Source: Solidesulfovibrio carbinoliphilus subsp. oakridgensis
Lineage (GTDB): Bacteria; Desulfobacterota; Desulfovibrionia; Desulfovibrionales; Desulfovibrionaceae
NCBI RefSeq assembly: GCF_000177215.2
Contig: NZ_CM001368.1
Coordinates: 3,042,117 to 3,106,116 of the forward strand
Length of the DNA stretch: 64,000 nucleotides
Direction: 5' to 3'
The notes below the pieces were generated by a model. It made no database searches. It saw only the letters and a list, made by a program, of their open reading frames with translations, and was not told the DNA's origin. The position numbers and the translations under genes are program-made. Shown here one piece after another: positions 17,277-26,125 of the stretch. Position 1 is the stretch's first letter, and every line of letters starts with the position of its first letter.

Positions 17277-18971
17277 TCAGTCGTCGGTCAGCTGGGCGAT
17301 CTGCGAGGAGAGCTGGCTCTGCTGCTGGCTGTAGACCGACAGGAGGGAGTCGACCTTGGCGAAGCGCTTGCGCAGGTTGGCGGCATAGGTGCTGATGCGC
17401 CGCTGCTCGAAGGCGATCTTGTCGTCGATCATGGCCGTGATGTCGTCGTAGTTCTCGTCCAGGATGTGCAGCGGCCCGTTGGTGGTATCGGTCATCTGGT
17501 CGAGCAGGGAGGCGAGTTCGCCGGTCTTGCCCTCCTTGAGCGAAACCTTGCCGGTATGCACGCCCGGGCTCACGTCGATGGCCTTGATGACCAGACCGGC
17601 CTCGGGGTAGCCGTGGCTGCCGGTGATCGTGTTGGAGTTGCTGTGGTAGATGGCGGGGTTGCCGTTTATGGTCGCACCGGTGATCTTGCCGCTGGAATCG
17701 GTGGTGTAGGCCAGATCGTAGGTGCCGCACTTGGTGGTGCCGCTGATGTAGGAGGAGATGGAGAATTCCGACGAGTCGGTGCTGCCCACGTACTGGGCCG
17801 AGAAAAGCTGGGCCACGGCATCGGCATTGGAGCTCAGGATATCGTCGAGGACGTCGTCGTCGATGACGAGGAGGCCTTCGGTGGTGGACCCTTCGGAGGC
17901 GTCGGTGGCGATGCCGAGCTGGGCCAGGGTGGAATACTTGTCCGTGGTGTAGTCGAAGCCGATGCCCTTGCCGGCCACGGCCGTCTTGAGGTTGGTGTCG
18001 ATGAGCTGCAGGCCGTAGTTGCCGGTCAGGATCGAGGCCTGCTGCGTGGTGGAATCGAATTTGGTGAGATCCTGGAGCAGGGTCCGGACGGTGTTCATCT
18101 GTTCGACGAACGTCTGGATGTTCTTCTTGACGGTGGCCGTATCCGTGGTGGTGGTCACGTCCACGGTGCCGGTGCTCTTGAGGTTGAGGGTCAGGCCCGA
18201 GAGCAGGTCGGTCACGCTGTTGGTTTCGCGGGTGATCCAGACACCCGCGTCCGTAGGCCAGCCGTCGAGCTTGAGCTGGGCGCTGGCGTTGTTGGTGATG
18301 GTGTTAAAATCCGCGTTGGTGAATCCGCTCAGGCCGGAGTTGTTGGCGATGGTCAGGCTGGCGCTATCGCCGGTGTCCATGCCGCGTAGCTGGAGGTAGT
18401 ACTTGGACCCGTCGTTGACGATGCTGGCCTTGACGCCGGGATTTTTCGGGTCGTTGTTGATGATGCTGGCCAGATCGGTCAGCGTGCAGTTGGCGCCGAT
18501 AGCATTGGAATAGGTGACGCCTTTGTAGGTGTAGTTGAAGGAGACCTCGGAACTGGACGGATTGATGTCCTCGGTGGCGCTGGTGTAGCCGGTCTTGGAA
18601 CTCATGGCCTTGGCCGTGGCCAGACGGTTGACGGTGATGGAGTGGGAACCGTTGTCCGCGTTGGCCCCGGTGGTCACGGCCAGGATGGTGGAGTCGGTGC
18701 TGTCCGTGGTCTTGGAAAGAAATTCCCCAACGGAGTCCATTCCTTCCAGAGTGGTTTTGAGGGAGAGCATTTCGCTGTTGAGTTTCTGGAAGGCCGTCTG
18801 CTTGTCGGTCCAGGACTGTTTCCAGGTCTGCAGCGTGGTGATGCGCCCCTGCTCGACCTGGACCAGCTTGGTGATGAGCGAATTGAAGTCCGTGCCGTTG
18901 CCGAGTCCGGTGTAGGTGATCTGGCCTGACGTGGTGACGGGCGTGTAGGCGCTGACGCTTGAGATGGTCAT
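17277..18971 (-). CDS. fliD: flagellar filament capping protein FliD
   Basis: FliD forms the cap at the filament tip and guides flagellin assembly outside the cell. The 564-residue protein has the N-terminal FliD domain (ITYTGLGNGTDFNSLITKLVQVEQGRI and a Trp-rich helix), the LTLNLKSTGTVDVTTTTD segment of the middle domain, and the C-terminal FliD domain (GELASLLDQM, then IDDKIAFEQRRISTYAANLRKRFAKVDSLLSVY in pieces). A sigma-54 promoter lies 56 bases upstream. Ser/Thr content is high, usual for exported filament proteins. Confidence 0.95.
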   Translation of the reverse strand: MTISSVSAYTPVTTSGQITYTGLGNGTDFNSLITKLVQVEQGRITTLQTWKQSWTDKQTAFQKLNSEMLSLKTTLEGMDSVGEFLSKTTDSTDSTILAVTTGANADNGSHSITVNRLATAKAMSSKTGYTSATEDINPSSSEVSFNYTYKGVTYSNAIGANCTLTDLASIINNDPKNPGVKASIVNDGSKYYLQLRGMDTGDSASLTIANNSGLSGFTNADFNTITNNASAQLKLDGWPTDAGVWITRETNSVTDLLSGLTLNLKSTGTVDVTTTTDTATVKKNIQTFVEQMNTVRTLLQDLTKFDSTTQQASILTGNYGLQLIDTNLKTAVAGKGIGFDYTTDKYSTLAQLGIATDASEGSTTEGLLVIDDDVLDDILSSNADAVAQLFSAQYVGSTDSSEFSISSYISGTTKCGTYDLAYTTDSSGKITGATINGNPAIYHSNSNTITGSHGYPEAGLVIKAIDVSPGVHTGKVSLKEGKTGELASLLDQMTDTTNGPLHILDENYDDITAMIDDKIAFEQRRISTYAANLRKRFAKVDSLLSVYSQQQSQLSSQIAQLTDD

Positions 18972-19026
18972 GAGGCTACCCCGGGCGGCATGTTTTTCCT
19001 GTTAAGGGGAATCCGTCTCCTCCGGT

Positions 19027-19042
19027 AGCAAGCGACATGCCA
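19027..19042 (-). promoter_or_regulatory. sigma-54 promoter for fliD
   Basis: Minus strand TGGCATGTCGCTTGCT matches the -24/-12 consensus TGGCAYR-N4-TTGCW with exact spacing. It lies between the flagellin terminator and the fliD start. Confidence 0.75.
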
Positions 19043-19050
19043 AATTGTAT

Positions 19051-19077
19051 GGCCGGGCCGCCGATGGCGGCCCGGCC
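19051..19077 (-). terminator. flagellin terminator
   Basis: Perfect 12-bp stem GGCCGGGCCGCC / GGCGGCCCGGCC with a 3-base loop, 17 bases after the flagellin stop on the minus strand, followed by ATACAATTT. Confidence 0.75.
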
Positions 19078-19093
19078 GAGGGGCATTCGAGGG

Positions 19094-19987
19094 TTAGCCG
19101 CCGATGAGCTGCATGGCCATCCTGGGCAGGGAGTTGGCCTGGGAGAGCATGGCCACCGCCGACTGGGTCAGGATCTGGTTGCGCACGAACTGGGTCATTT
19201 CCGTGGCCACGTCCACGTCCGAGATCTGGGACTCGGCCGCCTGCAGGTTTTCGCTCTGGATCTGCAGGTTGGAGATGGTGTTCTCCAGGCGGTTCTGGAG
19301 GGCGCCCAGGTTGGCCCGGATCTTGTCCTTGGACACGATGGCGGTCTTGATGGCGTCGAGGGCCTTCTGGGCCAGCTCCTGGGTGGAGATGCTGCGGCCC
19401 TTGGCCGACGAGGCCGCGCCGATGCCGACGCCCAGGGCCGAGGCCGTGGAGGTGCCGATCTGGACGTAGTAGTAGTCCTCGGCGCTGTTGTTGCCGGAAC
19501 CGAAATGGACCTTGAGCTTGCCGGAGGAGTTGATGCCACTGCCGCTGTGGGTGGCGCCGGACAGGTTGCCGTTCAAAAGATAGATGCCGTTGAAATCCGT
19601 GGCATTGGCGATTCGGGTGATTTCCGAGGCCATGGCCTGGTATTCCGAGTCGATGATCAGGCGCTGGTCCGAGGTGTAGGTGCCGGTGGAGGCCTGTTCG
19701 GCCAGTTCCTTCATGCGGATGAGCTTTTCGTCCACGACCTGGAGCGCGCCGTCGGCCGTCTGGATCATGGAGATGGCGTCGTTGGCGTTGCGGACACCCT
19801 GGTTGGTGGCCGCGATGTCCGAGCGCATGAGCTCGCGGATGGCCAGGCCGGCGGCGTCGTCGGCCGCGGTGGTGATGCGCAGGCCCGACGACAGGCGGTT
19901 GGTCGAGGTGGCCAGGGCGCTGTACGAGTTGGACAGGTTGCGGGCGGCCGTGGCGGCCATCATGTTGTGATTGATCACGAGCGACAT
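19094..19987 (-). CDS. fliC: flagellin
   Basis: The filament subunit. The 297-residue protein has the conserved D0/D1 ends: MSLVINHNMMAATAARNLS, LSSGLRITTAADDAAGLAI and, at the C terminus, SQISDVDVATEMTQFVRNQI and AMLSQANSLPRMAMQLI. The central variable domain is short (about 140-190), so the filament surface is minimal. The start is fixed by GGAGGAAACAACC. The frame is open far upstream through shadow sequence, which is not part of the gene. A sigma-28 promoter lies about 110 bases upstream. Confidence 0.97.
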   Translation of the reverse strand: MSLVINHNMMAATAARNLSNSYSALATSTNRLSSGLRITTAADDAAGLAIRELMRSDIAATNQGVRNANDAISMIQTADGALQVVDEKLIRMKELAEQASTGTYTSDQRLIIDSEYQAMASEITRIANATDFNGIYLLNGNLSGATHSGSGINSSGKLKVHFGSGNNSAEDYYYVQIGTSTASALGVGIGAASSAKGRSISTQELAQKALDAIKTAIVSKDKIRANLGALQNRLENTISNLQIQSENLQAAESQISDVDVATEMTQFVRNQILTQSAVAMLSQANSLPRMAMQLIGG

Positions 19988-20096
19988 GGTTGTTTCCTCC
20001 GTGAATGTGTGCGGGCGTCCTTGCCCTTGTGCGCTGCCGGTTGCGGCCGCGGGCCCTCGGCCGATCGACAACCGGTGTGTGCCTCTGTTGTCTTTC

Positions 20097-20124
20097 TTAT
20101 CGACCCCGGAAAATCGTTTCTTTA
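20097..20124 (-). promoter_or_regulatory. sigma-28 (FliA) promoter for flagellin
   Basis: Minus strand TAAA, 16 bases, GTCGATAA; the consensus is TAAA-N15-GCCGATAA. The one-base-longer spacer and one -10 mismatch are the only departures. The predicted leader is about 100 bases. Confidence 0.75.
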
Positions 20125-20203
20125 GCCTCGCCCGGGCGGCGGGCCAAAAATCCGGAAAACGGCCGGCGCCGAAGGGGAGGGTGGGACGGTTCACGGGTAA
20201 AAC

Positions 20204-20334
20204 GGGGGCAGACGGCGCGTGCGCCGGTGAGGGAAAAACGCGTGGGGCGGTGAGGGAAAAGCGCAGGGCCGGGAAGGCAGAAGGCGCGTGCGCCGGGAAG
20301 GCAGACGGCGCGTGCGCCGGGAAGGAAAAGACAA
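20204..20334. repeat. GC-rich imperfect tandem repeat between flagellin and tsaB
   Basis: The core GGCGCGTGCGCCGG occurs at 20214, 20283 and 20307; the last two are 24 bases apart within the unit AAGGCAGA(A/C)GGCGCGTGCGCCGGG. GGTGAGGGAAAA also repeats at 20226 and 20249. Each core can fold into a GGCGC/GCGCC hairpin. With the sigma-28 promoter this fills the 377-base gap 19988-20364; no gene is visible in it. Confidence 0.7.
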
Positions 20335-20364
20335 GAGTCGCGGCCGAAAGCCGGAGCGGGAAAA

Positions 20365-21144
20365 CTACTTTTCGGTCACGGCCTGCCGGAAGCGGATGGC
20401 GGCCTCGTCCGGCGACAGGCCGCGCACGGCCGCGAAGCCGGCCAGATTGTCCTCGGCGTCGCAGGGCCGCAGATAAAGCGGCTCCACCGGGTCGAAGCCG
20501 TAGCCGGCCCCGGCGGCCGCAACCAGGACCACGTCCGGATCGGGCTCGCAGCCCTCCGCGCCGAGGAACGTGGCCAGGGGCACGGCTTCGAGCAGAACGG
20601 CCCGATGGCGCATGGCCCCCTCGCCGGTCAGCCACAGGGGGCCGACGGCCGCGTCGTCGGCCAGACGCGCGCAGGCCTGGGCCAGGGTGAGGGCTTCCGG
20701 GCCCCCGAGCGGCAGGACGTCGCCGTCGGCCAGAAACGACTGGAGATAGACCTGGCCGGCCCGGGCGTGGGTCACGGCCGCGACCACGCCCCCGGCCCGT
20801 TTGGCGGCCGAGGCGGCCAGAAGCGGCAGGAAATCGAGTCCGGCCATGGGAATGCCCGCGCCAAAGGACAGGCCAAGGGCCGTGGCCAGGGCCACCCGGA
20901 TGCCGGTGAAGCTCCCCGGGCCCCGCACGCAGGCCACCCCGCCAAGGCCGGACGCGGGAACCCCGGCCTCGGCCATGGCCGAGGCGATCATGGGGGCCAG
21001 CGTCTCGGCCGCCTGGCCCCGGGCGGTCCCGGCCCGGCGGACGACCCTGCCCCCGGGACGGCCGCAAAGGACCGTCAGCTCCGGGGACACGCCGCAAAGG
21101 ACCAGAAGGGGGCCCTGGCCCGGGGCCGCGCCGCCGCTAGCCAT
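20365..21144 (-). CDS. tsaB: tRNA threonylcarbamoyladenosine biosynthesis protein TsaB
   Basis: TsaB is the inactive partner that scaffolds TsaD and TsaE for t6A37 modification of ANN-decoding tRNAs. The 259-residue protein has the YeaZ hallmark GVACVRGPGSFTGIRVALATALGL (in part at about 67-90) and AVTHARAGQVYLQSF, with the ASKHA-like fold implied. The length is slightly over the usual 220-240. It overlaps the end of rseP by 8 bases (ATGGCTAG), showing cotranscription and probably coupled translation. Confidence 0.9.
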   Translation of the reverse strand: MASGGAAPGQGPLLVLCGVSPELTVLCGRPGGRVVRRAGTARGQAAETLAPMIASAMAEAGVPASGLGGVACVRGPGSFTGIRVALATALGLSFGAGIPMAGLDFLPLLAASAAKRAGGVVAAVTHARAGQVYLQSFLADGDVLPLGGPEALTLAQACARLADDAAVGPLWLTGEGAMRHRAVLLEAVPLATFLGAEGCEPDPDVVLVAAAGAGYGFDPVEPLYLRPCDAEDNLAGFAAVRGLSPDEAAIRFRQAVTEK

Positions 21145-22216
21145 CGAGGACGCTCATCTGGCGGCGGATGTCGTTGACCGTGGCCAGGATCATGAGGCCG
21201 ATCAGAAAGGCCAGGCCGAGCTTGGTGGTGAGGGCCCGCATGCGCGGGCTGACCGGCCGGCGCATGACCATCTCGATGGCGTAGAAAAGCAGGTGCCCGC
21301 CGTCGAGGACCGGGATGGGGAGCAGGTTCAGGACGCCGAGGTTGACGCTGATGAGCGCGGCCAGGGCCACCACGTTGCCAAGGCCTTCCGAGGCCTGCTT
21401 GCTGACCATCTGGGCGATCATGATCGGACCGCCGAGGCTGTCGAGGGGAACGACCCGTTCGATGAGCTTCAAAAGTCCCGTGTAGGTGACCACCACCACG
21501 TTCCAGGTCTGGTGCACGGCCTCGCCGGCGGCCAGGCCCGGCCCGAGCGGCACGGTCCGGGTCTTGCCCGAAGCCACGATGCCGACCAGGGGCGCGCTTT
21601 CCTCTTCGCCAAAGAGGTTCTTGACCGTGCGCATGGCCGGGGTCAGGGAGAAGGTCTCCTGCCCGCCCTCGCGGCTGACGGTCAGGGTCACGGCCTTGCC
21701 GCCGCCGCCGCGGATGGCCGTGGCCAGGGCGTCCCAGTTGGCGACCGGCACGCCGTTGACGTCAAGGACGGTGTCCCCGGCCTTGATGCCCGCCACTTCG
21801 GCCGGGCTGTCCTTTTGCACCTGCCCGACCACGGGCAGCATTTCGAACCGGCCCTCGGCCACGAGCAGGCCCCAGAACAGGAGCCAGGCCAGGAGAAAGT
21901 TGAAGACCGGGCCGGCGGCCACCACGATCATGCGCTGCCAGGCCGGGCGCAGGCGGAACTGGGCCTCGGGCGGAAATCCGTCCGGCACCGGGTCGTCCGG
22001 GTCCTGGGCCACCAGCTGGACGTAACCGCCGAGCGGAATGGCCGACAAGACATAGCGGGTGGCCCCCCGGGTGAAGCCGAAGAGTTTCGGGCCAAAGCCC
22101 AGGGAAAAGGTGACCACGCCCATGCCGAAGGCCCGGGCGGCCAGGAAGTGCCCCAGTTCGTGGAAGAAGATGAGCCCTCCGAGGACCAGGGCCACGGCGA
22201 GGATGCTTTCGATCAT
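21137..22216 (-). CDS. rseP: RIP metalloprotease RseP (site-2 protease)
   Basis: A membrane zinc protease that cuts transmembrane segments of anti-sigma factors or leftover signal peptides. The first membrane helix carries HELGH (19-23); the third zinc ligand is in NLLPIPVLDGGHLLF near the C terminus. One PDZ domain lies about 110-185 (KAGDTVLDVNGVPVANWDAL). At least four membrane helices are visible. The usual E. coli protein has two PDZ domains and 450 residues; this 359-residue form with one PDZ is the common shorter class. The start is ATG 22216; a GTG six bases upstream is an alternative. Confidence 0.95.
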   Translation of the reverse strand: MIESILAVALVLGGLIFFHELGHFLAARAFGMGVVTFSLGFGPKLFGFTRGATRYVLSAIPLGGYVQLVAQDPDDPVPDGFPPEAQFRLRPAWQRMIVVAAGPVFNFLLAWLLFWGLLVAEGRFEMLPVVGQVQKDSPAEVAGIKAGDTVLDVNGVPVANWDALATAIRGGGGKAVTLTVSREGGQETFSLTPAMRTVKNLFGEEESAPLVGIVASGKTRTVPLGPGLAAGEAVHQTWNVVVVTYTGLLKLIERVVPLDSLGGPIMIAQMVSKQASEGLGNVVALAALISVNLGVLNLLPIPVLDGGHLLFYAIEMVMRRPVSPRMRALTTKLGLAFLIGLMILATVNDIRRQMSVLDG

Positions 22217-22321
22217 GCGCACTCATGGACGCCTGCCCGCTGGCTTGGCAACAGGCGGCGTGGAGGTTTGGCGGCCGGCCCGAGGCGGGGGTGTCCGTCT
22301 GCGGGCGCGGGCCGTTTGCTT

Positions 22322-22349
22322 ATAATAAGCGGCTTTGGCGGCAAGGCAA
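22322..22349 (-). promoter_or_regulatory. putative promoter for rseP-tsaB
   Basis: Minus strand TTGCCT, 16-base spacer, TATTAT inside the small palindrome GCTTATTATAAGC. It lies just after the dxr stop and about 105 bases before rseP. Confidence 0.35.
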
Positions 22350-22351
22350 CG

Positions 22352-23629
22352 TCACTTGCGCCCTTTGGCACGCTTGGTCGCGGCATCGCGGACCCGGCCG
22401 TCGAGGTCCATGATGGCCCGGGCGTCGGCCACGGGGCAGCCGGCATGGGCGGCAAGCGCCGCCTCGATGGTCGTGGCGATGGCCATGAAGGGCAGCTCCC
22501 CGGCCAGGAACAGGGCCACCGCCGCCTCGTTGGCGGCATTGAGGACGACCGTGTGGCTGGGGCCGGCGGCCAGGGCCTGCCGGGCCAGGGACAGGCAGGG
22601 AAAGGCGTCCTCGCGCGGGGCCTCGAAGGTCAGCGAGGCGAGCTTGACCAGATCCACGCGCGGCCCGGACAGGGGCAGGCGTTCGGGATAGCCCAGGCAA
22701 TAGGCGATGGCCACCCGCATGTCCGGGGGGCCGAGGTGGGCCAGGAGCGACCCGTCGTGGAGCTGGGCCAGGGAGTGGACGATGCTCTGGGGGTGGACCA
22801 CCACCTCCACCTGGGAGACGGGCAGGCCGTAGAGGCGGCAGGCCTCGATGACCTCCAGGCCCTTGTTCATGAGCGTGGCCGAATCCACGCTGATTTTGGG
22901 GCCCATGGACCAGGTGGGATGATTGAGCGCCATGGCCGGGGTGGCCGCCTCGAGGGCGGCCCGCGGCATGGTCCGGAAGGGGCCCCCGGAAGCCGTCAGC
23001 ACCAGCCGCTCGACCAGGGGCAGATCCGGCAGCCCGGCCCCGCCCAGGGCCTGGAAAAGGGCGTTGTGCTCGGAGTCGACCGGCAGGATGACCGCGCCCG
23101 AGGACCGGGCCAGCTCCCGGATGAGGTCGCCGGCGAGGACGAGGGACTCCTTGTTGGCCAGCGCCACCACCTTGCCGGCGGCCACGGCGGCCAAGGTCGG
23201 CACCAGCCCGGCCGCGCCCACGATGGCCGAGACCACCACGTCGGCCTCCGGAAGCCTGGCCATGGCGGCGTAGCCTTCCGGGCCGACCAGGATGTCCGGC
23301 CTGTAGCCGGCCGGGAGCAGGGCGGCCAGGGCCCGGGCCCCGGCCTCGGTCAGGACGGCCAGGACCGGGGGACGGAAGGCCGCGGCCTGTTCGGCCAGAA
23401 GCTGCACGTTGGTCGCGCCGGCCAGGCCGGCGACGGCGTACCTGTCCGGGTGTTCGGCCGCCACCCGCAGGGCGCTGACGCCGATGGAGCCCGTGGCTCC
23501 GAGCACGGCCAGCCGCCGGGGGCGGTCCGGGGCCGCGACGGCAAGGGAGGAGATGTAGCCGTCACCGGCCGGGGCCGGGGCGGGGGACGTCGGGACAAGG
23601 GCCGGCTGGCCGGCGGGGTGTCTGGTCAT
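22352..23629 (-). CDS. dxr: 1-deoxy-D-xylulose 5-phosphate reductoisomerase
   Basis: Dxr makes 2-C-methyl-D-erythritol 4-phosphate with NADPH, the second step of the MEP isoprenoid pathway. The 425-residue protein has a short unconserved N-terminal extension (about 1-38), then the nucleotide motif LAVLGATGSIGVSALRV, VALANKESLVLAG, LTASGGPFRTMP, NHPTWSMGPKISVDSATLMN and HPQSIVHSLAQ. The ATG overlaps the stop of the upstream gene as ATGA, so the two are translationally coupled. It lies in a minus-strand block with cdsA and rseP, a common bacterial lipid/envelope grouping. Confidence 0.96.
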   Translation of the reverse strand: MTRHPAGQPALVPTSPAPAPAGDGYISSLAVAAPDRPRRLAVLGATGSIGVSALRVAAEHPDRYAVAGLAGATNVQLLAEQAAAFRPPVLAVLTEAGARALAALLPAGYRPDILVGPEGYAAMARLPEADVVVSAIVGAAGLVPTLAAVAAGKVVALANKESLVLAGDLIRELARSSGAVILPVDSEHNALFQALGGAGLPDLPLVERLVLTASGGPFRTMPRAALEAATPAMALNHPTWSMGPKISVDSATLMNKGLEVIEACRLYGLPVSQVEVVVHPQSIVHSLAQLHDGSLLAHLGPPDMRVAIAYCLGYPERLPLSGPRVDLVKLASLTFEAPREDAFPCLSLARQALAAGPSHTVVLNAANEAAVALFLAGELPFMAIATTIEAALAAHAGCPVADARAIMDLDGRVRDAATKRAKGRK

Positions 23630-25161
23630 GCGTCGCGTTTCGTTCTGGCCGATTCGCCCGCCCCGGGGGGGGCGATGCCGTAGCGGCCGAGAATCTCGGT
23701 GATGCGGGCCGACAGGTTGGTGGCCACCTTGCCGAGCGCCGCCAGGTTGATGCAGACATAGAGGTCGACCTTGTAGGGGGCTGTCTCCCACAGGGCGACC
23801 AGGGAACGGGCCAGTTCCGGCTCGATCTGGACCAGTCGCAGGCGCTCTTCCAGTTCGGCCGGGTTTTTGGGGCGAAAAAGCAGGAAATCCGGATTGTCCG
23901 GATCGTCGTCGAAAAACTGCCTGCGCCGGACCTTGTTGAATCCGGCTTCGACCAGGGCGTCGACCCCGGCCCGGGGGGCCCGGCGGTTGCGCGCGGCCTT
24001 GACCTGGATGCGGCCGGCGTCGGCCTCGCCCTTTTCGCGCAGGAGATAGGCGAAATCGAATTCCATGATGTGCTCGAGCACGAGCCCCAGGTGGAGGGCG
24101 TCGAACACGCCGGCCGATTGGACGAGCCAGGCCGTCTCCTTGGGCGAGAAGTCGCGCAACGCCCGGGCGAAGTCCTCGCGCACCACCCGCAGGGATACGG
24201 CCGCGCCGAGGCAAAGGGCCGTGATCTCCTCGGCCCAAAAGGCCTGCCTGGCCTCGGCCTCCTCGCCTTCGCCGGCCGGCCCGGCCCGGTATTCGGCCAC
24301 CACGGCGTCCATGGCCGCCACCTGGGCGGCGAAGGTCGATTCGTCGCGCTCCGCGCGCCGGTTCCACTGGGGGATCTCGGCCCGGGACAGGACGGCCAGG
24401 GCGGTCTCCAGGTTCTGCCGGCCGGCCTCGTCGCCGGTCCCTTCGGCAAAGGCGGTCTGGACCCGGGTCTTGGAAATGGCCTTGGTGGTGCCCATGAGCT
24501 TGGAGAGGACCGCGTCGAAGGGAAAGGCCACGATCAGAAGCTGGCCTTCGCGGGAGAGGCGGTAGCGGCGTTCGGCCAGGATATCGTCGTAGGCCCCGCG
24601 CACCTCTTCCTTGACGAACCGCTCGATGGCCGTGCGCCAGTAGAGCTCGTCGAAAACCAGGGTGGCGGTCAGCTCCTCGATCTTGGCCAGGGAGTTCTCG
24701 CCGAAATGGCGGATGATGGCGTCGCTGAAATTGTCCTTGACCAGGCTCGAGGCGTAGACCGCGCCCTGCAGGCACTTGGCCAGGAGGGTTTCGACGCGTT
24801 CGAGCCGGCGGGCCAGCTTTTCCCGCCGGGCCTCGTCGCCGACAGCCTTGGCCTTGCCGTAGTGGTTGAGTTCGAGGAGGTACTCGGAGAAACGCTCCTT
24901 GATGGACTCGTGGGCCGGGTGCAGGCCCTCGGCCCGGCGAAGGAGCATGTCCATGAGGCTTTGCTGCTCGGTTTCAAGGAGCGGAAACTCGTTTATGCGG
25001 CCCCGGTTGGCGCGCAAAAATTCCAGGAAGACCCGTTCCTCCAGCACCTCCCGCCGGGCTTTTACGGCCTTGAGCTCTTCGAGCTTTTCCAGGCAGGCGG
25101 CGAAGCGGGCCTCGCGGTCGGCGGGCGCGGCGGCGGAGGGGGTGGCGGCGGCATCGTCCAT
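23626..25161 (-). CDS. unrecognised 511-residue cytoplasmic protein between cdsA and dxr
   Basis: I do not recognise this family. The product is soluble, helical and charged, with no signal, membrane segment or clear catalytic motif. Visible stretches include LEELKAVKARREVLEERVFLE near the N terminus, LAKCLQGAVYASSLVKDNFSDAI, FDELYWRTAIERFVKEEVR, FDFAYLLREKGEADAGRIQV and, near the C terminus, YKVDLYVCINLAALGKVAT. The start is ATG 25161 with AAAAGGAGA upstream; the longer open frame to 25800 is shadow of cdsA. The stop overlaps the dxr start (ATGA) and cdsA ends 17 bases upstream, so it is in one operon with both. Confidence 0.75.
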   Translation of the reverse strand: MDDAAATPSAAAPADREARFAACLEKLEELKAVKARREVLEERVFLEFLRANRGRINEFPLLETEQQSLMDMLLRRAEGLHPAHESIKERFSEYLLELNHYGKAKAVGDEARREKLARRLERVETLLAKCLQGAVYASSLVKDNFSDAIIRHFGENSLAKIEELTATLVFDELYWRTAIERFVKEEVRGAYDDILAERRYRLSREGQLLIVAFPFDAVLSKLMGTTKAISKTRVQTAFAEGTGDEAGRQNLETALAVLSRAEIPQWNRRAERDESTFAAQVAAMDAVVAEYRAGPAGEGEEAEARQAFWAEEITALCLGAAVSLRVVREDFARALRDFSPKETAWLVQSAGVFDALHLGLVLEHIMEFDFAYLLREKGEADAGRIQVKAARNRRAPRAGVDALVEAGFNKVRRRQFFDDDPDNPDFLLFRPKNPAELEERLRLVQIEPELARSLVALWETAPYKVDLYVCINLAALGKVATNLSARITEILGRYGIAPPGAGESARTKRDA

Positions 25162-25178
25162 GGCGGCAGGCTCTCCTT

Positions 25179-25979
25179 TTAGCCGAGCCCGAGCCAGGGC
25201 CGGCAGGCGGCATAGGCCAGGATGGCGGGCAAAAGCCCGTCGATGCGGTCGAGCACGCCGCCGTGGCCGGGCAGGAGCGTGCCCGAATCCTTGACCCCGG
25301 CGGCGCGCTTGAGGGCGGATTCGAAAAAGTCGCCCATCTGGGAGACGGCGGCCATGGCCAGCCCCAGCCCGGCCAGGGGCAGGGGGCCGGCCAAGGGGCG
25401 CCCGAAGGCCCCGAAGGCCAGGGCGACCAGGGCGGCGGCCACGAGCCCGCCGCCGGTCCCGGCCCAGGTCTTGCCCGGGCTGACCGCCGGCCAGACCTTG
25501 GGGCCGCCGATCAGGTGGCCGGCATAATAGGCGCCCGTGTCGGCGGCCATGACCACGGCCAGGACGAAGGCCGTTTCCACGGCCGAAAAAAGGCACAGAA
25601 ACCGCAGGGAAAAGGGCACGTACAAAAGGGCGGCCGCCAGCCCCCCGCGCGGCGGGGCCGTCTCGCCCCGGCCGGCGAAGCGGCGCAGGAAATCGAACTG
25701 CTCGAGCCACAGGGCCAGGGCCAGGACGGCGGCCAGAAGCGGCCAGCCGCCCCATACGGCGCTTCCTGCCGCCACGGCCCCAAGAACCAGGCCCGTCCAC
25801 TCGAGGACCGGGCCGGGCCGGCCGGTCATGGCGAAAAATTCCCGCATGCCGACAACCGAGACAGCGGCCACCAGGACGCCAAGCGGCCAGCCGCCGACAG
25901 CCACGGCCGCGGCCAGGACCGGCAGGCCGACGGCGGCGGTCAAAATCCGTTTTTTTTGCGATGCGCCAAGCGTGCTCAA
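25179..25979 (-). CDS. cdsA: phosphatidate cytidylyltransferase
   Basis: CdsA makes CDP-diacylglycerol, the precursor of phospholipids, in the inner membrane. The 266-residue protein has about seven hydrophobic helices and the family signature near the C terminus, SQMGDFFESALKRAAGVKD followed by LLPGHGGVLDRIDGLL. It starts at TTG 25979 with AAGGGG nine bases upstream; no ATG fits. The usual upstream partners frr and uppS are not present here. Confidence 0.95.
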   Translation of the reverse strand: MSTLGASQKKRILTAAVGLPVLAAAVAVGGWPLGVLVAAVSVVGMREFFAMTGRPGPVLEWTGLVLGAVAAGSAVWGGWPLLAAVLALALWLEQFDFLRRFAGRGETAPPRGGLAAALLYVPFSLRFLCLFSAVETAFVLAVVMAADTGAYYAGHLIGGPKVWPAVSPGKTWAGTGGGLVAAALVALAFGAFGRPLAGPLPLAGLGLAMAAVSQMGDFFESALKRAAGVKDSGTLLPGHGGVLDRIDGLLPAILAYAACRPWLGLG

Positions 25980-26050
25980 ACCGTCAAACCCCTTGCGACG
26001 TCGGTTCCGTTCCTAGGCCATTTGACCGGCCAGGGCAATGTCCGGCCGGC

Positions 26051-26077
26051 CCAGACGGCCCAGACGGCCCAGACGGC
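26051..26077. repeat. short tandem repeat, three copies of CCAGACGGC
   Basis: Three exact 9-base units in the gap between cdsA and the 165-residue gene. No function is evident. Confidence 0.7.
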
Positions 26078-26125
26078 CTGCGGCGGGCCGCAACGGCCCG
26101 TCCGGGCGGCTTCCCGCGCCACGGC

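Noticed and set aside
20204-20334. CRISPR array
   Set aside because: There are only three short, imperfect cores with no unique spacers of constant length and no cas genes.
22352-24775. An 807-residue frame joining dxr to sequence upstream
   Set aside because: Only the part from 23629 is Dxr; the rest is the shifted shadow of the 511-residue gene.
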